From NCBI GenBank assembly GCA_021018815.1, contig JAITYX010000066.1, positions 3,614,881 through 3,678,880 on the forward strand: a stretch of DNA of 64,000 nucleotides. The letters run 5' to 3'. This stretch comes from Talinum fruticosum. Taxonomy: Eukaryota; Streptophyta; Magnoliopsida; Caryophyllales; Talinaceae. Below are positions 45,669 through 59,119 of this stretch, in pieces; position 1 is the first letter of the stretch; each line of letters starts with the position of its first letter. The position numbers and the translations under genes are program-made. Below the pieces are notes generated by a model. That model did not search any database. It worked only from the letters and a program-made list of their open reading frames with translations, and was not told where the DNA came from.

Positions 45669-47848
45669 AATAATATAATCTCAAGTTAAAGATATTAAAA
45701 TTCAATAATCCTTAAATATATATAATAAGAATACCTCTCTGTTTTTTTAAATAAAAGTAATATATTGAAACACCTAATAAAGTCGTAAATAAGAAAGTTG
45801 ACATAGACTAGAAGAACAAAAGGAATTGTGTGATTAATAAAGCAGAGAGCTAATTAATCATGAAAACATGATGGTGCATAATGAGCCTTAAATAGAAGAC
45901 ATGGACAGCAATTAAGATTGGAAATAAATGGTTATGGGGTCTTGTAACGAGTCCTCTCCCTCTCCCTCACTAAAGAATTTTGAATTAGGTATGTAATGTA
46001 AGTGGGTGGGAGTTAGATTTATCATGCTCCTTTTTGTAAATAGCATGCCCCGTATATTTAGCTTTTGTTCATTGGCCCAACTAAAATCCAAAGAGGGAAA
46101 GGAAATATTACAACAGAATAACTCTAAATTACAATTTCTTATCAATGATATTTTGATTTACTTGGTTAAGATCGAGGTGTCGAATACATTAGATTTTAAA
46201 TTCGATTTTCCTGTCTCTTATTGCCTCTTAATAACGATGAAAATTGAAATGTACGTAGATTATAACCGAAGAAAACTTTAAAATTAAAGTTTAGGAATTA
46301 GTTCCTCACACATATCCTAATAACTCTAATGAAAAAGTTGTATACAAGAGTAAGATAACTACTCTTACTAACTCTCTCTTTTATAAACTATTGCTTACTC
46401 TACTAGCTAACCAAATCATTTTCACAAATAACAATGCTCGCATTTTCTAGTGGTTGTCATTATATTCAGACATAATCAAAATATATATAAATCCATCCAA
46501 ACCTTGAAACTATTAATCTCTGATACTGCTTTTTTACTCTTCTTGATATTAATGTATATTTAGCTCCAAATCGGTTTATTTTTTTTGCTTGTTGAGTTGA
46601 TTGGATCATTATTGATTCATTATTTTTGGATGAAAAAAGGTCAATATACATTGGATTGGAATTGTCAGCAAAAGTGAACTACTTTAAACTATGCTAACAT
46701 TCCAACTCAAATAAAGCATTTTATTTATCTCTTTCAGTGATAGATGCATTTATCTCTTAGGACAACCACCCTTACTTTGGCTATCTGGAAGAGACAATAC
46801 TCATACGATACCATTAAATTTTGTACTGGCTAACGATAATTCCACAATAATGAAATGGACCTGGCAAAATTTTTTAAAAACCACCTAGAAAGTATAATTG
46901 ATTTCTTCAATAAAAATTATCTGTTGAGAAAAAATATATATTCTAAATTTAAACGTGATCTAATATCCAATTATGTATCTTAATAATATATTTATTCTCG
47001 AAAAACTCAGATATAATTGTATCATAAATAAGATTTATGAAAATAAAAAATTTAAGTATTTTTGTTATGCCCCTCAATCATGTACTAGGGATTGAATGGA
47101 CAGATTCGGAGTTTTAAAAAGATCAATGGATATTAGACCCTACCTTGGTGAAAATAATTGCGAAAGATTTTTTTTCCCTTTTGTTTTTCTTTCTTTTGGA
47201 ATATTGGTGAAGCAAGGTGGGCTGGTTGAAGGGTAGGACGCAAACCCAAAGTGGGCCTCTTCGCAAATCCACAGAACAAGTGTTGTAGTTGTACTATTAC
47301 ATGTGAAACACATGATCCTATGCATTTGATAATTAAACTTCGAAAATATAAGCTAACCCTTTTTTTCCTTTTTTTTTGTCAGCGAGTAATACATACAAAA
47401 TGATATGTCAAAAAATTAGATTCAAGGCATGCCGTGATTGGATCTACATAGCTAATTAAGTGGCATCCTCCGATACAAACTTTGAAGTACAAGAATTGAC
47501 AATAAAAATATTGAAAGAAGTCGTCTTACTCTCAAAGCACATGTTCTCTACATGATGTTATAATTCATGTCATACTTTTTCAGATTAACAGATGCAAATG
47601 CAGTGTTTGAACTCCACCTTTGTTTTACCATATTTAACCAGTATGAGGTCATCACATTTCCTCTCTTTTCATCCTACAAAATGAATTTTTTTTTCTTTTT
47701 CTAAACTGACATTGTATCCCATAAATTATATTTCTATTTTAAAAGTATAGGAAACTCTAATCCTTAAAGTAAAGTGAAAAATAAAACAAATCAAATCTAA
47801 CTAAATCATATTCCTATATTTTAATAGTATAGAAATTTTTTTTATAGT
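45669..47848. other. AT-rich intergenic DNA, no gene seen
   Basis: No recognisable protein on either strand, and no element termini or tandem repeats of note. Confidence 0.5.
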
Positions 47849-47940
47849 CGAAAATTCTAATTTTTAAAGTGAAGAGAAAACTCAATACAATATATATATA
47901 TTGTATTGAGTTTTCTCTTCACTTTAAAAATTAGAATTTT

Positions 47941-47942
<2 letters not shown>
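47849..47942. repeat. Perfect 94-bp palindrome
   Basis: CGAAAATTCTAATTTTTAAA runs inward to a TATATATATA centre and is mirrored exactly back to TTTAAAAATTAGAATTTTCG. The arms are 47 nt with no spacer and no mismatch. A (TA)n run follows directly. Confidence 0.92.

Positions 47943-47943
<1 letters not shown>

Positions 47944-47973
<30 letters not shown>
47944..47973. repeat. (AT)15 microsatellite next to the palindrome
   Basis: Perfect AT run directly after the palindrome. Confidence 0.9.
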
Positions 47974-47975
<2 letters not shown>

Positions 47976-50884
47976 GTTTGTCACATGATAGAACATATTA
48001 TTCTTTATTATTTAAATGCCAGGTTGTACTCTTTTAGGTCATGTGGGTTTCTATTTTTTTATCCAGATAGATCTAAAAATAATAAGAATATTAACACTTA
48101 TGGGTTTATGGATCCGGTGATACGATATAATTTAAAAAATAAATTTTAATTTTTTTTAAAAACAGACTATAAAAATAGGAAGTAAATTCTAAAAAATGAA
48201 TAAATACCACTTATACTAACTTGGGTTTATTAATCTATGTCATGGTATAATTTTAGAAGAAGATAGGTTATTCTTCAATCAACATAATTCAAAAGTTTTT
48301 TTTTAAAGAAAAACAACTAAATATTGATGCAAAGAGAGAATAACATGAAATCCAAATTCAAGAAGTCTAACGTTGAAATTTTTTAAAAAAGGAACAAAAA
48401 TCAACTGAGTATGCGTGTGTCGCTAAGTATAAGTAGACTATGATAGATATATGCCATGTTCAATAAAATGAGCTATTTAAATATCGGATAGTTGGTAGTT
48501 ATTAGATTTTAATTATTAGCGGATAGCTATTCAACGGAGCAATTGAATAAATGTATTTAGTAAATTTAGTGGTTGATTTAGCTAATTATTGTAAATTGAC
48601 TTAAAAGGATATAAATAATTTTCCAAATATAAATTAATGAAGGAATGTTTTTGTCAAAAAAATGAAATGTTGCTTTTTAAATATGAAAAACGAATATTCT
48701 TAGTTTTTCATAAGAACTATTTGAAACGTTATAAGCTACTGCAAACACTATTTTAAACACTACCTTACCGAAAGCTAATGTTTGGTGTTAAAACACAAAA
48801 AGTTACTCTAAACACTATTGTTGAACATGGTCGTAAATGAAACGGAATAAACAAACATATTACATATATCAATTTAATGATGCAATACCTAAGTGATTAT
48901 ATATGGTAGTATATTTTTAAGTATTTTTAAGTACTATTTTTGATGTGCAATAAATGAGTTATTTGGTCATCCGATTACTAAGTCAAAGTATATTTAATTC
49001 GGTGACAATATATATAAATTTAATTCCCTTAAAATATTATTTCAAACGGTAATTATATAGGTTGAAAATCCTTCATAATTTTATACTTGAGTGTCAGCTG
49101 TTGTTCATAATAATGATTTAAAAGTTAAATTTTTGGCTTATACTCATTAAATTAAACAATTTGCTCCGGATGCTACTAAGCCTAAAAATAAATCCAAATG
49201 TCACTACTTAAAAAGTTGTTCCCATGATATCGTTAGAAATTTTATACCACAGAGTATTAGACATATTTATTATAATTTTTTGGACAAATTTGTCATACGT
49301 GAAACATTCCACGATCCTGTTTAAAGGAACATGCATTGGTAATCAAACTACGAAAAATATGTCTAGCAATTCCTATATTTCTTACATCAGATTCTTATTT
49401 CCACAGTAGAGGCAATTTATAATTTTCAAAAAGTGAAAACAAAAAAAAAATCGTGATTTATCTCTTGATGGAACGTATTATTTCTAATCAATAATCCCCA
49501 CACACTATGGGTTTTCTCTTTTCTTCCTTATCTGATCACAGGGAATAACCTATGAGAAGATAGATTATTCTTATTCAATCAATTTGATTCAATGGCTTCT
49601 TTTTTCAAAAAAAAATAAAAATAAATAAACATAGAGAACAACATGATATCCAAATTCGAGAAGTCTAACGATAAATGTTTTATATTAAAAGAGAATCATA
49701 AAATCAGGCAGTGATATATAATTTTGAAAATAAACAAGTAGCTACACATTACTATAGGAAGAAGGAAGACAAAAACAAGCATAACAAATGAGGATATTAA
49801 ATAATTGTATAGGGTTGAGTATAACCTGCACTATTTTTTTTTAAAAAATTTGAGTAAGGGTTTAATTTTTTCAGCTGTGTATGTTTAAGGTAATAGCTCT
49901 TCAATAAATACGTTTTTACGGATTTAAATTTGTATTCTCCTCTTTACCAAGGTGAGACCTCTATAACCTTAACTAATACTTTGTTGATTGAATATACCAC
50001 TATTTATAAGAAGAAGTGATAGGTGAATATTACAATATTAAGTTTAATTTCCTAATAATACTAGGATGCTAGAGATAATATAATTTCACACCAAGATCAA
50101 AAAAATTTTATAAGATGAAATAATATTTCCTAGATAAACTTGAATATTCGTTTTTTTATAGAGAAAGAACTTTCATAAATGAAAATTCATATCTAATATA
50201 TTATATAAATTCATTATATAAATATACTTAAAATTAATTGTTTTACTTGGTAGATTGATATTTGACGCATCACCATTGGTAGATTGTTTTTTGTGAATAT
50301 TATTAAAATCTTTTATAGCATCTCATTTATTGCACTATTATTAATACTATACTAAAAATTAATCACCCAAAAATTTAAAGAATAAATATATAATATTAAA
50401 TCAATAGAGCTAAAATAAGTTGTTTGGATCAAGAGAGGTGTCTGAATTTACTTATTTTCTAAAGATATATATAAATTGAGCAAAACCAATAAGTAACTGG
50501 TGATTGAGTTGATTATTGAAGAAAATTAGTTTATCCAATATTAGGGCACGTAGATTAAAAATAAAATGGTTAAGATTTAATTACAATTTCAATTTAATTA
50601 AAAAATTAAAAATAATTAAAATATACCGATAATAAAAATACAAATTTAAAAATATACCAAGACATTTTTGGAAGAATTACTTTAAAAATTGCACAAATTT
50701 AACCGTTACTTTATTTTCATCAAATTATGCTGTAATATATTATTAAATATATAATACATTAAGGTATTACTTTATTATTTACAATAGATGAGAGGTCTTT
50801 AAATCATATATTAATATTAGAAGGTATTTTTAGTGTCAATAATTTAAATAAAAATAATGAAGAAATTGGCATAAACCAAAAAGT
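47974..50884. other. AT-rich DNA with a duplicated segment
   Basis: About 47975-48400 and about 49440-49740 share an ordered series of words. These are GATAGAACATATTATT / GATGGAACGTATTATT, AGAAGATAGGTTATTCTT / GAAGATAGATTATTCTT and ATCCAAATTCxAGAAGTCTA. This is an old dispersed repeat pair in direct orientation. No genes. Confidence 0.5.
48454..48830. mobile_element. Small MITE-like element with CCATGTTCAATA ends
   Basis: The left end CCATGTTCAATAAAA and the right end ...CTATTGTTGAACATGG form an inverted repeat of about 12-13 nt around 377 bp of AT-rich non-coding DNA. The end sequence and size fit non-autonomous hAT-like elements. No 8-bp duplication is visible, so the family assignment is tentative. 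Confidence 0.5.
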
Positions 50885-52008
50885 ACCACATCTCCAGTGG
50901 AAGATTGTCCTATTTATGATCTTCATGATAATAATTTTTTTGTTGTGCTGTTTGATGGCTTTTTCTTAATGCAAATTTTGTCTTCCTTGGATAAGTGAAT
51001 TCAATAAATCATGTTTGGTATTGATATTCTTGTATTCGTACAATTAATCATGTTTAGTGTTATTTTCTTGCAATCACACAATTAATCATGTTTACGGATG
51101 ATGATGATGTTGTTTTCCATTTGGTGTTGAATTTTAAAGTTTTTGTAAAGTGATTACATTATTTGGTACCAAGCATAAGTGATTTCAATTAGGTGTCATA
51201 TGTCTTAATGACGTGGAGGATGGGGTGGGTGTAAGTGGATAAGTTGACTTGCGCACATGAGTTCCACGTGGATTTCCTTGCTAAATGGGTGATCAACTTC
51301 GTTGGTGGTTACCCGTCCTGCTCCCTGCATCTGCTCCGCCCTTAATCTTTAAACTGGTGGGCTTCTTTGTAACTTTTACCATCGAAAAACGCATGGTCTA
51401 TCTCGTTTCGTGGTCGAGATTTTCTTACAATCCTTTTTGTTGTGCTCTTTGATGATTTGTTCTAAGTCTAAATTTCTTCTTCCTCGGAAGAGTGATTTCA
51501 ATTAATCATGTTTGGTGTTCATTTTCTTACAATCGCACAATTAATCATGTTTAGTGTTATTTTCTTATAATCACACAATTAATCATGTTTTAGGATGATG
51601 ATGATGATGTTTTTCGTTTGGTTTTGATTTTTAAAGTTTTTGTAAAGTAATTATATTATGTGGTACGAGGGATAAGTAATTTCAATTATGTGTCGCTCCG
51701 CCTTTAATCTTTAAACCAGTTCACTTCTTTGTAACCTTCACCGACGAAGAAGGCGTCGTTTAGTTGTTTTTCACGGTCGAGATTTTCTTGCAATCCTTTT
51801 TGTTGTACTCTTCGATGACTTGTTCTTACTACACATTTCTTTTTCCTTGGATGAATGATTTCAATTAATAATGTTTGATTTTGATTTACTTAAAATCGCA
51901 CAATTAATTATGTTTAGTGTTATTTTTTGCAATCATATAATTAATCGTGTTTCAGGATGATGGTGATGTTATTTTTCATTTGATGTTGATTTTTAAAGTT
52001 TCTATAAA

Positions 52009-52215
52009 GTGATTATATTATGTGGTACCAGGGATAAGCTATTTCAATTAGGTGTCATATGCCTTGATGACGTACGTGGTGGATTCGAGTGCATGCGAGT
52101 GGGTATGTTGTCTTGCTCACATGAGTTTTACGTGGATTGCATTGTTAAATGGGTGATCAACTACGTTGGTGGTTCCCTGTCATGCCCCTTGTGCCACTCC
52201 ACCTTTAATTTTTAA
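52009..52215 (+). pseudogene. Best-preserved RING-H2 finger unit in the array
   Basis: A single open frame reads LGVICLDDVRGG, MLSCSHEFYVDCIVKWVINY, VGGSLSCPLCHSTFNF and a stop. Visible ligands are C of ICLDD, C-S-H, D-C, and C-P-L-C. The first C of the C-x2-C pair is G, and the usual H of HEFH is Y, so zinc binding is impaired. RING-H2 proteins are mostly E3 ubiquitin ligases. No start codon context, promoter or upstream exon was recognised, so I read this as a relic. Confidence 0.65.
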
Positions 52216-55200
52216 ACCGGTGTGTTTCTTTCTAATCGCTACCGTCGAAGATGTGGTTTAGTCGTTTTTATAGTCGACATTTTCTTACAATCCTTTTTGT
52301 TGTGCTCTTTCATGGCTTGTTCTTATAGTAGATTTCTTTTTCCTTGGATGAGTGATTTCAATTAATCACGTTTGGTCTCGATTTTCTTACAATTGCACAA
52401 TTAATCATGCTTAGTGTTATTTTCTCACAATCACACAATTAATCATGTTTTAGAATGATGATGTTGTTTTTGGTTTGGTGTTGATTTTTGAGGCTTCGCA
52501 AAGTAATTATATTATGTGGTATCGGGGATGGGTAATTTCAACTAGGTGTTGTACGCCTTGATAACGTGGAGGATGGGGTAGGTATAGGTGGGTATGTTGA
52601 TTTGCTCACATGAGTTCCACGTGGATTGCTTTTTAAATTGGTGATCAACTGCGTCGGTCGTTGTGCCGCTCCGCCCTTAATCTTTAAACCGGTGGGCTTC
52701 TTTGTAACTTTCATCGTTGAAGAAAACGTTGTCTAGCCGTTTTTATAGTCAAGATTTTCTTGCAATCCTCTTTGTTGTGCTCTTTGATGACTTGTTCTTA
52801 ATGAAGATTTCGTCTTCCTTGGATAAATGATTTTAAATTAGGTGTCATATGCCTTAATGACGTGGAAGATGGAGTGCGTGTAGGTGGGTAGGTTGACTTG
52901 CTAACATGAGTTCCACGTTGATTGCATTGTTAAATGGGTGATCAACTACGTTGGTTGTTACTCATCTTGTCCCTTGTGCGCTTCTTTAAATGTACCGCTC
53001 CGCCCTTAATCTTTAAATCGATGCGCTTCTTTGTAACCTCTACCGACAAAGAAGGCGTAGTTTAGCCGTTTTTATGGTCAAGATTTTCTTGCAATCCTTT
53101 TTATTGTGCTCTCTAATGACTTATTCTCACTACTTGGATGAGTTATTTCAATTAATGATGTTTGGTGTTGATTTATTCAAAATCGCACAATTAATCATGT
53201 TCGAGTGTTTTTTCTTGCAATCACACAATTAATCATATTTCGGGATGATGATGATGTTGTTTTTTGTTTGATGTTGAATTTTAAAGTTTACGTAAAGTGA
53301 TATATTATGTGGTAACAGGACTAAGTGATTTCAATTAGGTGTCATATTCCTTGATGACGTGGAGGATAGGGTGAGTGTAGGTGGGTAGGTTGACTTCCAC
53401 ACATGAGGTCCACGTTGATTACCTTGTTAAATGGGTGATTAACCGCATTGGTGGTTCCCCATCCTACCCCTTGTGGCACTCTACCCTTAATCTTTAAATC
53501 AATGAGTGTCTTTGTAACTTCCACCATCGAAGAAGGAGTGGTCTAGCCATTTTTATGATTTAGATTTTCTTGTAATCCTTTTTGTTGTGTCTTTTGATAA
53601 TTTATTCTCGGTGTAGATTTCTTCTTTCTTGGATGAGTGATTTCAATTAATCATGTTTGGTGTTGATTTTATTACAATCGCACAATCAATCATGTTTAGT
53701 GTAATTTTCTTGCAATCACGGAATTAAGATGTTTCAGGATGATGATGATGTTGATTTTTCGTTTGATGTTAATTTTTAAAGTTTTTGTAAAGTGATTATA
53801 TTATGTGGTACCATAGATAAGTGATTCAAATTAGGTAACATATGCCTTGATGACGTGGAGGATGGGGTGGGTATAGGTGTGTAGGTTGACTTGGTCACAT
53901 GATTTTCACATGGATTGTCTTGTCAAATGGGTGATCAACTGTGATGGTGGTTCCCCATCCTTACCCTCGTGCTTGCTCCGCCCTTAATCTTTAAACCGGT
54001 GCGTTTCTTTGTAACTTCCACCGTTGAAAACGGCGTGATTTGGTCTGTTTTTATGGTTGAGTTTTTCTTACAATTCTTTTTGTTGTGCTCTTTGATGACT
54101 TGATCTTACTACAAATTTCTTCTTCCTTGGATAAGTGATTTCAATTAATCTTGTTTGGCGTTGATTTTTTGCAATTACACAATTAATCATGTTTAGTGTT
54201 ATTTTCCAACAATCACACAATTAATCATGTTTCAGGATAATGATGATGTTGTTTTTCATTTGGTGTTGATTTTTAAAGTTTTTGAAAAATGATTATGTTA
54301 TGTGGTACCGGGGATAAGTGATTTCAATTAGGTGTTATATGACTTGATAAAGTGGAGGTTTGGGTGGGTGTAGGTGGGTAGGTTGACTTGCTCACATGAG
54401 ATCCACATGGATTGTCTTATTAAATGGGTGATCAACTTCGTTGGTGGTTTCCCGTCCTATTCCTTGTGCCGCTCTCGCCCTTAATATTTTAACCGGTAGG
54501 TTTCCTTATAACTTCCACCGTCGAAGAAGGCGTGATTTAGCTATTTTTATGGTTGAATTAATCATGTTTGAAGATGATGATGATGTTGTTTTTCGTTTGG
54601 TGTTTATTTTTAAAGTTTTGTAAAATGATTATATTATGTGGTATTAGAGATAAGTGATTTCAATTAGATGTCATACCTTGATGACGTTGAGGATGGGGTG
54701 GGAGTAGATGGCTAGGTTAACTTGCTCACATTATTACACGTGGATTTTCTTGTTAAATGGGTGATCAATTGCGTTAACCGTTCACCGTCCTTACCCTTGT
54801 GCTGCTCCGCCCTTAATCTTTAAACCGGTGGGCTCCTTTGTAACTTCCATCGTCGAAGAAAGCGTGGTCTAGCCATTTTTTTGTTGATATTTTCTTACAA
54901 TTCTTTTTATTGTGATCTTTGATTACTTGTTCTTACTGCGATTTATTCTTCCTTGTATAAGTGATTTCAATTAATCATGTTTGGTTTTGATTTTCTTGCG
55001 ATCGCACAATTGATCATGTTTAGCGTTATTTTTTTTTTGCAATAACAAAATTAATCATGTTTCGGGACGATGATGACTTTGTTTTTCGTTTGGTGTTCAT
55101 TTTTAAAATTTATATAAAGTGATTATACTATGTGGTAACAAGGGTAAGTGATTTCAATTAGGTATCATATGCCTTGATGACGTGGAGGTTTAGGTTGGTG

Positions 55201-56934
55201 TAGGTGGATAGGTTTACTTGCTCACATGATTTCCACGTGGATTGCCTTGTTAAATAAGTGATCATTTGCTTGTTGGTTCCCCGTCCCGCCCCTTGTGCCG
55301 TTCCACCCTTAATCTTTGAAACGATGGGTCTCTTTGTAACTTCCACCGTCCAATTAGGTGTTCTAACTGTTTTTATGATCGAAATTTTCTTACAATCCTT
55401 TCTGTTGTGCTCGTTGATAACTTGTTCTTAGTGCAACTTATGTCTTCCTTGGATGAGTGATTTCAATAAATCATGTTTGGTGTTGATCTTTTTACAATCG
55501 CACAATTAATTATGTTTAGATTTGTTTTCTTCGATCACACAGTTAATCATGTTTCAAGATGATGATGATATTATTTTTTGTTTAGTATTGATTTTTAAAA
55601 TTTTTGTAAAGTGATTAAATTATGTGGTATTAGGGATAAGTGATTTCAATTAGGTGTCATATGCCTTGATGATGTGGAAGATGGGGTGGGTGTAGGTGGG
55701 TAAGTTGACTTGTTTACATTAGTACCATGTGGATTGCCTTGTTAAATAGGTGATCAACTGCATCGGTGGTTCACCGTCCATACCCTTTTGTTGCTCCGCC
55801 CTTAATCTTTAAACCAGTGGGCTTTACTCGTAACTTCCACCATCAAAAAGGCGTGTTCTAGCCATTTTTAGGGTTGAGATTTTCTTGCGATCCTTTTTGT
55901 TGTGCTATTTGATGACTTTTTCTTCATGGAGATTTCGTCTTCATTGGATAAATGATTGCAATTAATCATGTTTGGTGTTGATTTTCTTGCATTCGCGCAA
56001 TTAATCATGTTAAGTGTTATTTTCTTACAATCACACAATTAATCATGTTTCGGGATGATGATAATGTTTTTTCCTTTGGTGTTTATTTTTAAAGTTTCGT
56101 AAGTGATTATATCATGTTGCACCAAGGATAAGTCGGTTACGTGTCATATGTCTTGATGATATGGAGAATGGGGCGGGTGTAGGTGGGTAGGTTGAGTTGC
56201 TCAAATGAGTTTCACGTGGACTGCCTTGTTAAATGGGTGATCAATTGCGTTAGTAGTTCCCTGGCTTGCCCCTTATATCGCTCTACCCTTAATCTTTAAA
56301 ACCAGTAAGCTTCTTTGTAATTTTCACCATCGAAAAAGGCATGGTCTAGCCTTTTATGGTCTAGATTTTCTTGCAATCCTTTTTGTTGTGCTCTTTGAAG
56401 ACTTTTTCTTAATTTTGATTTCGTCTTCCTTGGGTAAGTGATTTCAATTAATAATGTTTCGTGTTGATTTTCTTGTAATCGCACAATTAATCATGTTTAG
56501 TGTAATTTTCTTGCAATCCCACAATTAATCACGTTTCAGGATGATGATGATGTTGTTTTTCGTTTGGTGTTAAATTTTAAAGTTTACGTAAAGTGATTAT
56601 ATTATGTAGTATCGGGGATAAGTGATTCCAATTAGCTGTCATGTGTCTTGATGACGTGGAGGATGGGGTGGGTGTAGGTGGGTAGGTTTACTTGCTCACA
56701 TGAGTTACACATGAATTGCCTTGTTAAATGGGTAATCAATTGTGTTGGTGGTTCCTCGTCCTGCCTTGTGCCACTCCGCCCTTATCTTTAGACCGGTGGA
56801 CTTCTTTGTAACTTCCACCGTCGAAGTAGACGTGGTATAGCAATTTTTATGGTTGAGATTTTCTTGCAATCTTTTTTGTTGTGCTTGTTTGATGGCTTGT
56901 TCTTAATGCAGATTTTGTCTTCCTTGGATAAATG

Positions 56935-58528
56935 TGAAGGTTTGCTCGGGAGAGACTGAATCACCCTAGAGGGGGCTAAATAGGGTGGTGGAAGATTTTT
57001 TATAAAATCAAACACTTTTGATCAAGGCACGGACCGAAGCGTATTCCGAGTCCGAAATGGGGTCGAAAAGTATGTACTCGAATTGCAGCAAAGAGTAAAG
57101 AAGCGAGATAAAGCTAAAACTTTAAATCAGTCCGAGTCTAGAATGTACTCAAAAGTGAAAACACAGAAAGTACGTGGAAACCCTCCTGGGGCAGAAAACC
57201 ACGGACCGTGCTAATCCAAGCACGAAGTCAAATCCACTATTTTGAGTCGACAAAATACCATAGACCGATCGAACCCAAGTTGCTCCCTTAGATAACTCTT
57301 TACAAGTTTTTCCTAGACTCGAAGTTCCTTTATTCGATCTAGTACTTCCTAACTCGAGATAACCCTTACAGCTAAGGACAACTAAGTTGAGTTAACCTTT
57401 ACGGCTCGATCAAGGGACCTTATTTAGAAAGTAAGAAGAGAGTGTTTATAACTAAGTACAGGACCTTACAACTCATAATATAATGAATTACAGAGTGGGA
57501 GTTGTAAGTAGAAGATTGAGTGAATACAATGACTTTCGCTCAAGTATGTATTAACAATACGTTCGGCAATCTTCAAGTCTTGAGAGTTGGCTTCCTTTTA
57601 TAGATGACCAGGCAGAGTAGCCGTTATCTCCATCTTCGATCGGAAGTCCCTTTATGACCGTTGTGTAGGATTTTTGAGTTACTCGGAAAATATCCGTTGA
57701 ACGTTAGACGACGGCTCTTGACTTCCTTGAACGTGTCTAAAACCACTCGGTGGTGTCTTCAAAAGCAAGGTGAAAACCACCGTTAAGCTTGGCGTTTCAG
57801 TTTTCCAGATTTGAAACAGACAGCCTCGACACAATCGTTTGGGGCTAGGTCATAGAATGGGAAAAGCCACTGTCTGCTGGTGATTTGATGTTTTGAAGCC
57901 GGTAACTTTTGTATTTCAAAAAGTGTATCCTCGTTTGAATCACCTACAAAAGTAAATCAAATTGGTTCTCAAAGTATAAAATACTTTGGTCCAAGATTAG
58001 ACACGAGATAATAATATGATTAAGATAATTAAGTGATTAATTATCCGAGCCGAAAAAGAATGGAATTTTCCGAGTCTAATATCCATGAAACTCAAAATTC
58101 CATCCGAGTTAGTCTAAGCGAGAATCAAGTTATATAACGAATATCGAGTGAACCAAACTTGATCTAGACTAAGCATGGTTCGTACTAAAAGTGCTGACTA
58201 TAATAGAATAAGACTTATAACATGAAGTCGGACACTGAGTGCGATTAAGTGAAATACTAGTCATTTCAACATGCGATAATTCTAAGTGATAAGGGACTCG
58301 GAACCGAGTGAGACAAGTGTGAGTGCATATCCATTTTCCGAGTTACTTAGAGACAAGCAAAAATACATGAAGTAAATGCCATATCACTTAGAGAAAATAC
58401 TATATCACTCGTAAAAGTTTCTAAGGTACGAGAGAATGCCTTGGAATCAAAACTCTATAAGTGAGAAGTTCTTATACCGATTCCTTTGATAGAACTCAGA
58501 ATTGTGATGAGTAAAGTCCGAGTCTTCA
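56935..58528. mobile_element. Solo LTR (1.6 kb) in the RING-H2 array
   Basis: Begins TGAAGGTTTGCTCGGG and ends GAGTCTTCA. The TG...CA ends sit in a 5-nt TGAAG/CTTCA inverted repeat. Flanks are AAATG (56930-56934) and AAGTG (58529-58533), one transition apart. The array consensus at this place is GGATAAGTGATTTCAATT, so AAGTG is the original target. It holds no coding frame. The early CACCCTAGAGGGGGCTAAAT words resemble a motif common in plant repeats, but I cannot name the family. Confidence 0.75.
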
Positions 58529-59119
58529 AAGTGAATTCAATTAATCATGTTTGGTGTTGATTTTCTTGCATTCGCGATAATTAATCATGTTTAGTGTTAT
58601 TTTCTTGTAATCACATAATTAATCATGTTTCAGGATGATGATGATGTTGTTTTTCGTTTGGTATTGATTTTTAAAGTTTCTTTAAAGTGATTATATTATG
58701 CGGTACCAGGGATATGTCAATTAAGTGTCATATGTCTTGATGACGTGGAGGATGGGGTGTGTGTAGGTGGGTAGGATGACTTGCTCATATGAATTCCACG
58801 TGGATTACCTTATTAAATAGGTGATCAATTGCGTTGGTGGTTCCCCATCCTTCCCTTATATCGCTCGCCCTTAATCTTTAATTCGGTGGGCTTTTTATAA
58901 CTTCCACTTGTCGAGGAAGGCTTAGTCTAGTCGCTTTTATGGTCGAGATTTTCTTGCAATCATTTTTGTTGTGCTTTTTGATGACTTGTTCTTAATGCAT
59001 TTCGTCTTCTTTGGATAAGTGATTTTAATTAATCATGTTTGGTGTTATTTTTGCAAACCGCACAATTAATCGTGTTTAGTATTATTTTCTTGCAATCATA
59101 CAATTAATCATGTTTCATT

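Larger units (their letters stand above)
50885..59119 (+). repeat. Tandem array of a ~490-bp unit containing a degenerate RING-H2 finger segment, about 15 copies
   Basis: The phrase ATTAATCATGTTTGGTGTTG, or a variant, recurs near 51005, 51500, 51865, 52362, 53157, 53650, 54142, 54974, 55469, 55965, 56450, 58540 and 59030. Most spacings are 484-497 nt, and shorter or longer ones reflect truncated copies. Each full unit has three ATTAATCATGTTT words, a GATGATGATGATG run (reading DDDDVVFRLVLIFKV), then VICLDDVEDG and, in a second frame, LTCSHEFHVDC..KWVINxVGG and SCPLCRSA. That is a RING-H2 pattern. Most copies share a frame break between the two halves, and the first zinc-binding Cys is Gly, so the unit was amplified after, or while, decaying. 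A solo LTR (56935-58528) splits the array. Confidence 0.88.

Noticed and set aside
53342..56484. Minus-strand frames of about 60 codons recurring in the tandem array
   Set aside because: They repeat because the unit repeats. The plus strand gives the RING-H2 match, and the minus frames show no domain.
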